Source of the DNA: Corynebacterium glucuronolyticum DSM 44120
GTDB lineage: Bacteria > Actinomycetota > Actinomycetes > Mycobacteriales > Mycobacteriaceae
Assembly: GCF_030440595.1 (NCBI RefSeq)
Contig: NZ_CP047452.1
Span: forward strand, 1,302,001-1,366,000
Reading direction: 5' to 3'
Length of the DNA stretch: 64,000 nucleotides
The notes below the pieces were generated by a model. It saw nothing but the letters and a program-made list of their open reading frames with translations. It was not told the DNA's origin and made no database searches. This document shows, piece after piece, positions 59,601-64,000 of the stretch. A program made the position numbers and the translations under genes. The number at the start of each line of letters is the position of its first letter. The stretch's first letter is position 1.

Positions 59601-60636
59601 GCGTCCAGTCACGCACCGTTCCTACGTACTCCTCGATGAGGTCCTCCAGAGCGACCATTCCGAGAATTTTCCCATTCTCTGTGATGAGACCCATGTGGGC
59701 GCGGTCGCGGCGCAGGATCCGCAGGGCATCGTCCATGGGCGTGGCAGCATCCATGACCTTCAGCGAACGGATCTCCGAGCGTTCAATAATCTCGTCCTCT
59801 GCTCCGGGATCCTCGGACACCATCTTCTCTAGTACATCCTTGACATGGATGTAGCCGACAAAACCTGTGGTCGAGCGGACGGGGAAGCGGGAGAAACCCG
59901 TTTCAGCTACAGCGGCCTCGAGCTGCTTGACAGTCGGGTTCAGAGGAACGGAGATGACCTTGTCTAGGGGGATACACAATTCCTTCACCCTGCGTCGTGC
60001 AGCACCCAGCGCCTTCTTCAGTCGGACGTGCTCCTCGGCGTCGATAAGCCCCTCGGAACGAGACTCCGCGATCATCGCGGCGAGCGAGGAGGAATCAACA
60101 GTGGAATCAAGCTCGTCTTTTTGCTCGATCCCGAAGGCTTTGAGTGTCATCCGTGCGATCCAGTTCACAAAGTGGATGAACGGCCGAGTGATCTTTTCAA
60201 AAGCAATGAGTGGCGGGACGAGTATCAGCGCCGTCGATTCGGGGCCTGCGATCGCAAGGTTCTTCGGCACCATCTCGCCGAGCAGAATGTGGAGGAACGT
60301 GATGATGAAAAGGGAGATCGCAAAAGACAACGGGTGGAGGAGGTCTGGCGGAATGGCCATAGCCGCAAAGGGACGCTCCAGAAGGTGAGCGATCGCGGGT
60401 TCGCCGAGCTTGCCCAAAATAAGTGAGGCAATAGTCACGCCGAGCTGCGCGGCCGCGAGCATGAGGGAGAGATGCTCCATCGCGTCAAGGACGGTGCGTG
60501 CACGATGATTCCCCTGGCTGACGAGGGTTTCCAGACGATCCTTGCGAGAGGAGATGAGAGCAAACTCGCCGCCCACGAAGAAAGCGTTGAACAGCAGCAA
60601 TACGATGATGAGGAGGGATGCCGTCCAGATACTCAT
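59593..60636 (-). CDS. CNNM/CBS membrane protein (CorC/HlyC type), second copy
   Basis: 347 residues. An N-terminal DUF21 (CNNM) transmembrane domain (about 1-150) with FFVGGEFALISSRKDRLETL and LGVTIASLILGKLGEPAI, then a CBS pair (about 205-330) with FPVRSTTGFVGYIHVKDVLE. It lacks the C-terminal CorC domain of its neighbour. Relatives take part in Mg2+ or Co2+ efflux. ATG 60636 overlaps the preceding gene's stop (ATGA), so the two paralogues are co-translated and may form a heteromer. Confidence 0.88.
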   Translation of the reverse strand: MSIWTASLLIIVLLLFNAFFVGGEFALISSRKDRLETLVSQGNHRARTVLDAMEHLSLMLAAAQLGVTIASLILGKLGEPAIAHLLERPFAAMAIPPDLLHPLSFAISLFIITFLHILLGEMVPKNLAIAGPESTALILVPPLIAFEKITRPFIHFVNWIARMTLKAFGIEQKDELDSTVDSSSLAAMIAESRSEGLIDAEEHVRLKKALGAARRRVKELCIPLDKVISVPLNPTVKQLEAAVAETGFSRFPVRSTTGFVGYIHVKDVLEKMVSEDPGAEDEIIERSEIRSLKVMDAATPMDDALRILRRDRAHMGLITENGKILGMVALEDLIEEYVGTVRDWTHE

Positions 60637-62018
60637 TGCTGCATCGCCTCCGCTTCCTCGTTCGTGATGGGGGTCAACAGGGCTCGATCGATGCGCATTC
60701 CGTCCATCTGTGTGACGCGTGCGATCCACCGACCGGGGAGTCCGGACTCGAATTCGTCGAGGTAATCCCTATCTGTTTCGGGCAAAAGGACGGTTTCCCC
60801 GCCCTCGGGTATCGCCCCGAGCGTGGCCATGATGAGACCACCGAGTGATTCGTATGGGCCCTCGGGTGCGTAGTACCCGATCTTATCTGGCAGCTCATCC
60901 ACGCGAGCGAGACCAGAAACGTCCCAACTGTGTGTGCCCGCTTTCCGGTATTCCTGCTCCTCGTAGGCATCGTCGTGTTCGTCGTACACCTCGCCGAGGA
61001 TTTCTTCCACCACATCTTCCATCGTGACAAAACCGGCAGTACCGCCGTATTCGTCCGCGATGAGGACGACCTGCGATCCTGCAGAACGGACAGCCTTGAG
61101 CACGGCATCGCCGTCGAGGGATTCGGGGACGACGGGCACTGTGCGAGCAAGCTCGATGACCTGAGTTGTTGAGCGCTTATCGCGCGGCACGCCGAAGGCT
61201 GACTTCACGTGGACAACGCCGAGCGTCTCATCCAGATCACCGTTGACAACGGGGAAGCGAGAGTAGCCGGTGTCGATGGCGACGCGCAGGAGGTCGTTAA
61301 CAGTGTCATCGGCTTGCAAAGAAACAATGGTAGACCGTGGTGTCATGAACTCATCAGCATCCGATTCGCCAAACTTGAGCGAACGATCGAGCATCTGGGC
61401 TTCGGACTGATCAAACTTGCCCTGATTAGCGGAGTTTCGCACCAAAGCGCCGAGCTCCTGCGGGGTGCGGGCCGACGCGAGCTCGTCGGCTGGTTCAACG
61501 CCGAGCTTTCGTACTAGCGCGTTTGCCGCCCAGTTGAGTGCTTTGATGAACCAAGAGAAAACCTTATTAAAGATCTGGACGGGCGGGACGACGAAGCGGG
61601 CAGTTGCCAGGGGTTTAGTAATGGCTAGGTTCTTGGGCACCAATTCGCCGTAGACCATGGAAAGGAGCGTGGCAACGATAAGCGCGAGAATGAGTGCCAC
61701 GGAGGTCGCGAGCTCTTCACTAAGTCCCACGAGAGTGAGGAGAGGGGTGAAGTATGTAGAGAGAACCGGTTCTGCGAGGTAACCAGTAGCCAGTGTGGTG
61801 ATGGTGATGCCCAGCTGGGCACCGGAAAGCTCAAAAGACAGATTGTTGTGCGCCTCTTTGATCGCCAGCGCTCGGCGGTCGCCAACCTGTTTAACGTGGC
61901 TGTCGATCGTTGCCCTCTCGAGACCTGTGATTGCGAACTCAATGGCAACGAACAGGCCTGTAAGCCCCGTGAGGGCGACGAAGCCAACGAGGGATAAAAT
62001 ACTTAAAAATATGTCCAT
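60633..62018 (-). CDS. CNNM/CBS/CorC membrane protein, first copy
   Basis: 461 residues. DUF21 membrane domain (about 1-180) with GLFVAIEFAITGLERATID and LGITITTLATGYLAEPVL; CBS pair (about 215-345) with FPVVNGDLDETLGVVHVKSAF; and a C-terminal CorC_HlyC domain including DEYGGTAGFVTMEDVVEEIL and ending in the nucleotide- or cation-linked fold. Implicated by family in divalent-cation homeostasis; the old hemolysin label is historical. First gene of the pair. No ribosome site is evident before ATG 62018. Confidence 0.9.
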   Translation of the reverse strand: MDIFLSILSLVGFVALTGLTGLFVAIEFAITGLERATIDSHVKQVGDRRALAIKEAHNNLSFELSGAQLGITITTLATGYLAEPVLSTYFTPLLTLVGLSEELATSVALILALIVATLLSMVYGELVPKNLAITKPLATARFVVPPVQIFNKVFSWFIKALNWAANALVRKLGVEPADELASARTPQELGALVRNSANQGKFDQSEAQMLDRSLKFGESDADEFMTPRSTIVSLQADDTVNDLLRVAIDTGYSRFPVVNGDLDETLGVVHVKSAFGVPRDKRSTTQVIELARTVPVVPESLDGDAVLKAVRSAGSQVVLIADEYGGTAGFVTMEDVVEEILGEVYDEHDDAYEEQEYRKAGTHSWDVSGLARVDELPDKIGYYAPEGPYESLGGLIMATLGAIPEGGETVLLPETDRDYLDEFESGLPGRWIARVTQMDGMRIDRALLTPITNEEAEAMQQ

Positions 62019-62053
62019 CAGTGATCACACATAGCATAACAGTGGAAACAACA

Positions 62054-62086
62054 GCACCCGCGCTTTGACAGACAAAACGCGGGTGC
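62054..62086 (-). terminator. gnd terminator
   Basis: GCACCCGCG (62054-62062) pairs with CGCGGGTGC (62078-62086); on the minus strand it is followed by TGTTGTTT. Confidence 0.65.
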
Positions 62087-62100
62087 GAGACAAAAATTAT

Positions 62101-63552
62101 TTAGTACTCAACTTCCGAGCGATCCTCAGACCACAGGGTGTGGAAGGTGCCTTCCTTGTCCACACGCTTGTAGGTGTGAGCACCAAAGAAGTCGCGCTGA
62201 CCTTGGATGAGAGCGGCGGGCAGGCGGTTGGAACGCAGACCGTCGTAGTAGCTCAGTGACGATGCGAACACGGGCACCGGCACTCCGCGCTTTGTTGCCT
62301 CAACGACAACGCGGCGCCAAGAGTCCACCAGACCATCGAGCTCACCGTTGAAGTACGGGTCGAGCAGAAGAGACGGAAGCTCCGGGTTCTTCTCAAAGGC
62401 ATCGGTAATGCGGTTGAGGAAGGTTGCGCGGATGATGCAGCCCCCGCGCCAGATCTTGGCAAGCTCACCGGGCTTAATCGTCCAGTTGTATTCCTTCGCC
62501 CCGGCAAGGATCTCGTCGAAGCCCTGAGCGTAGGCAACGAGCTTCGAGGCGTACAGAGCGCGACGAACGTCCTCGACAAATTGATCCTTGTCCACAGCTT
62601 CCTCAGACAGGGTGCCGGAGGGCAGTTTGTCCTGCGCAGCAGCGCGCTGGTCGAGGCTGGAGGACAGTGCACGGGCGAAGACGGCTTCACCAATACCAGT
62701 GACCGGGATGCCGAGGTCGAGAGCTTCCTTGGCCGTCCACCGACCGGTACCCTTCTGGCCGGCCGCATCCACAATGACGTCGACAAGCGGTTTGCCCGTC
62801 TCAGCATCCTTATGGGCGAGAACCTCAGCGGTGATCTCAACCAGGTAAGAGTTCAGGTCACCCTTGTTCCACTCGCCAAAGATCTCGGAGATCTCATCGG
62901 TATCCAGCCCGCCAACGCGACGCAGGAGATCGTAAGCCTCGCCGATGACCTGCATGTCAGCGTATTCGATGCCGTTGTGTACCATCTTCACAAAGTGTCC
63001 TGCACCATCGGAGCCGACGTGCGTGCAGCACGGCTCGCCGTCGACGTGAGCAGAGATGGATTCCAGAAGCGGTCCGAGAGATTCGTACGCCTTCTCCGTG
63101 CCGCCGGGCATAATCGACGGGCCGTGAAGTGCGCCTTCCTCGCCACCGGACACGCCGGTGCCAACGTAGTGCAGGCCACGGGCGCGGATTGCCTTCTCGC
63201 GGCGGATGGTGTCGGTGAACAGAGAGTTACCGCCATCGATGATGATGTCGCCTTCCTCCATCGCAGCGGCGAGCTGCTCAATGACGGCATCGGTGGCGGC
63301 ACCGGCCTGAACCATGATCATGGCACGGCGTGGTTTTTCGAGGCTAGCCACGAAATCCTCGATGGTATCGGACGGGAGGAAATCTCCCTCGGAGCCGTGG
63401 TTTTCCATGAGCGCCTGTGTCTTGGCGAAGGTGCGGTTGTAGACGGCGACGGTGTAGCCCTTGGAAGCGAAGTTGCGGGCGAGGTTGGAACCCATGATGG
63501 CGAGTCCAACGACGCCGATTTGGGCCTTCTTGTCAGGAGTTGCTTCTGTCAT
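62101..63552 (-). CDS. gnd: 6-phosphogluconate dehydrogenase, decarboxylating
   Basis: Oxidative pentose-phosphate pathway: 6-phosphogluconate + NADP+ to ribulose-5-phosphate, CO2 and NADPH. 483 residues, the long-chain type. The nucleotide loop is GVVGLAIMGSNLA, the signature ILDGGNSLF appears as IIDGGNSLF, catalytic Lys/Glu lie in HFVKMVHNGIEYADMQ, and GTGRWTAKEALDLGIP is conserved. The C-terminal DFFGAHTYKRVD binds substrate. ATG 63552 has no ribosome site but a TACGAT -10 box 7 nt upstream, so it may be leaderless. Confidence 0.97.
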   Translation of the reverse strand: MTEATPDKKAQIGVVGLAIMGSNLARNFASKGYTVAVYNRTFAKTQALMENHGSEGDFLPSDTIEDFVASLEKPRRAMIMVQAGAATDAVIEQLAAAMEEGDIIIDGGNSLFTDTIRREKAIRARGLHYVGTGVSGGEEGALHGPSIMPGGTEKAYESLGPLLESISAHVDGEPCCTHVGSDGAGHFVKMVHNGIEYADMQVIGEAYDLLRRVGGLDTDEISEIFGEWNKGDLNSYLVEITAEVLAHKDAETGKPLVDVIVDAAGQKGTGRWTAKEALDLGIPVTGIGEAVFARALSSSLDQRAAAQDKLPSGTLSEEAVDKDQFVEDVRRALYASKLVAYAQGFDEILAGAKEYNWTIKPGELAKIWRGGCIIRATFLNRITDAFEKNPELPSLLLDPYFNGELDGLVDSWRRVVVEATKRGVPVPVFASSLSYYDGLRSNRLPAALIQGQRDFFGAHTYKRVDKEGTFHTLWSEDRSEVEY

Positions 63553-63559
63553 ACTTAGT

Positions 63560-63565
63560 ATCGTA
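63560..63565 (-). promoter_or_regulatory. -10 box of gnd
   Basis: On the minus strand TACGAT ends 7 nt before ATG 63552. Predicts a leaderless mRNA. Confidence 0.45.
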
Positions 63566-63661
63566 CCTAGTCCGCCGGTGGGAGAGCAGTCTCGGCAACA
63601 AAGTTGCCAACTTTTTCCTTCACACGAGCCGGAACCCCACAATCGCGGTAGCCTTAAGGCC

Positions 63662-64000
63662 ATGAAGCTGCAAGAGTTATGTGCCCGTGCCCATTCCCGC
63701 CCTCTCGATGAGCAGGAAATAGCGGAATTTAACGCTGCCACCGGCGGGTTGGACAGCACGCTCGGGGCGCGATACACGGCTATTTCCCGCGGAACGGTAA
63801 CAATGGAGTTGGAGATCACAGACCGCGTCACCCAGCCTTTCGGTATCGTTCACGGTGGTGTGTACTCAGCACTGGCGGAATCGGCGGCATCTGTTGGTGG
63901 GCTCGTGGCCACTGCGGGAGCCCGGGGAGTTGCGGGCATCTCCAATTCCACCGATTTCGTCTCGTCCGCAGCGCACGGCACGATCACCGTGACGGCGCAG
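63662..64000 (+). CDS. PaaI-type hotdog thioesterase, 3' end outside window
   Basis: The first 113 residues of a hotdog-fold acyl-CoA thioesterase, cut by the window end. The diagnostic segment is FGIVHGGVYSALAESAASVG (about 60-79), with HGG and the catalytic acid. The substrate is unknown; some relatives act on aromatic or menaquinone-precursor CoA esters. Divergent from gnd across 109 bp. A -10-like TAGCCT ends 7 nt before the ATG, so this gene may also be leaderless. Confidence 0.85.
   Translation, partial: MKLQELCARAHSRPLDEQEIAEFNAATGGLDSTLGARYTAISRGTVTMELEITDRVTQPFGIVHGGVYSALAESAASVGGLVATAGARGVAGISNSTDFVSSAAHGTITVTAQ

Noticed and set aside
62581..63558. Long plus-strand frame opposite gnd
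   Set aside because: Shadow of the strongly conserved gnd reading frame.

Overview
The window looks like chromosomal core DNA of a Corynebacterium. The evidence is a genus-typical 16S-23S-5S operon with no tRNA in the spacer, and gene neighbourhoods characteristic of the genus: argH-tyrS; TPR/NagD/tlyA/nadK/recN/steA/steB/NUDIX/xerD/parA/scpA/scpB/rluB/cmk/der; secA2-odhI-ftsR-DUF151-MerR. The base composition is moderately GC-rich. A lipid-requiring species of the C. kroppenstedtii type is possible, but that is a guess from memory of gene content and is not shown by the sequence.

Layout. 1-1384: end of a VWA-domain gene and an XpaC-like membrane protein. 1.5-5.0 kb: argH, a 66-residue Trm112-like protein and tyrS. 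5.1-5.95 kb: a gene-free stretch full of short tandem repeats. 5.95-12.1 kb: a galactose (Leloir) cluster with aldose epimerase, Na+/sugar symporter, a small membrane partner, galT and galK, but no galE. 12.1-17.96 kb: promoter, long G/T-rich leader, 16S, spacer, 23S, 5S and terminator. 18.4-31.3 kb: the co-oriented core cluster from the TPR protein to scpB, with many 1-4 nt start/stop overlaps that indicate operons. 31.3-33.8 kb: bioA, a small unknown ORF and bioD, inserted between scpB and rluB. 34.1-37.4 kb: rluB-cmk-der. 37.5-39.8 kb: a SorC-type regulator and a secreted penicillin-interacting-type serine hydrolase. 39.7-43.0 kb (minus): a three-gene cluster with a clear SQD1-type UDP-sulfoquinovose synthase, an SQD2-like glycosyltransferase and a spermidine-synthase-like protein. 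43.5-47.4 kb: an alanine/Na+ symporter, a phosphoribosyltransferase and a secreted lipase. 47.7-49.3 kb: an IS110-family element. 49.46 kb: tRNA-Pro(GGG). 49.7-56.4 kb: an alpha/beta-hydrolase-OsmC fusion, secA2, odhI, ftsR, a DUF151 protein and a MerR regulator. 57.1-64 kb: a membrane-anchored binding-protein/VWA protein, a conserved protein, two CNNM/CBS membrane proteins, gnd and the start of a PaaI-type thioesterase.

The most interesting items are the putative sulfoquinovose pathway in a non-photosynthetic actinobacterium; the long complementary segments flanking 23S and 16S rRNA, which predict the processing stems; a group of genes whose -10 boxes lie 6-8 nt before the ATG (predicted leaderless mRNAs); a 63-nt conserved-looking stem-loop after argH; a 10-nt-periodic repeat upstream of bioD; and an IS110 element with room for a bridge RNA upstream of its recombinase.
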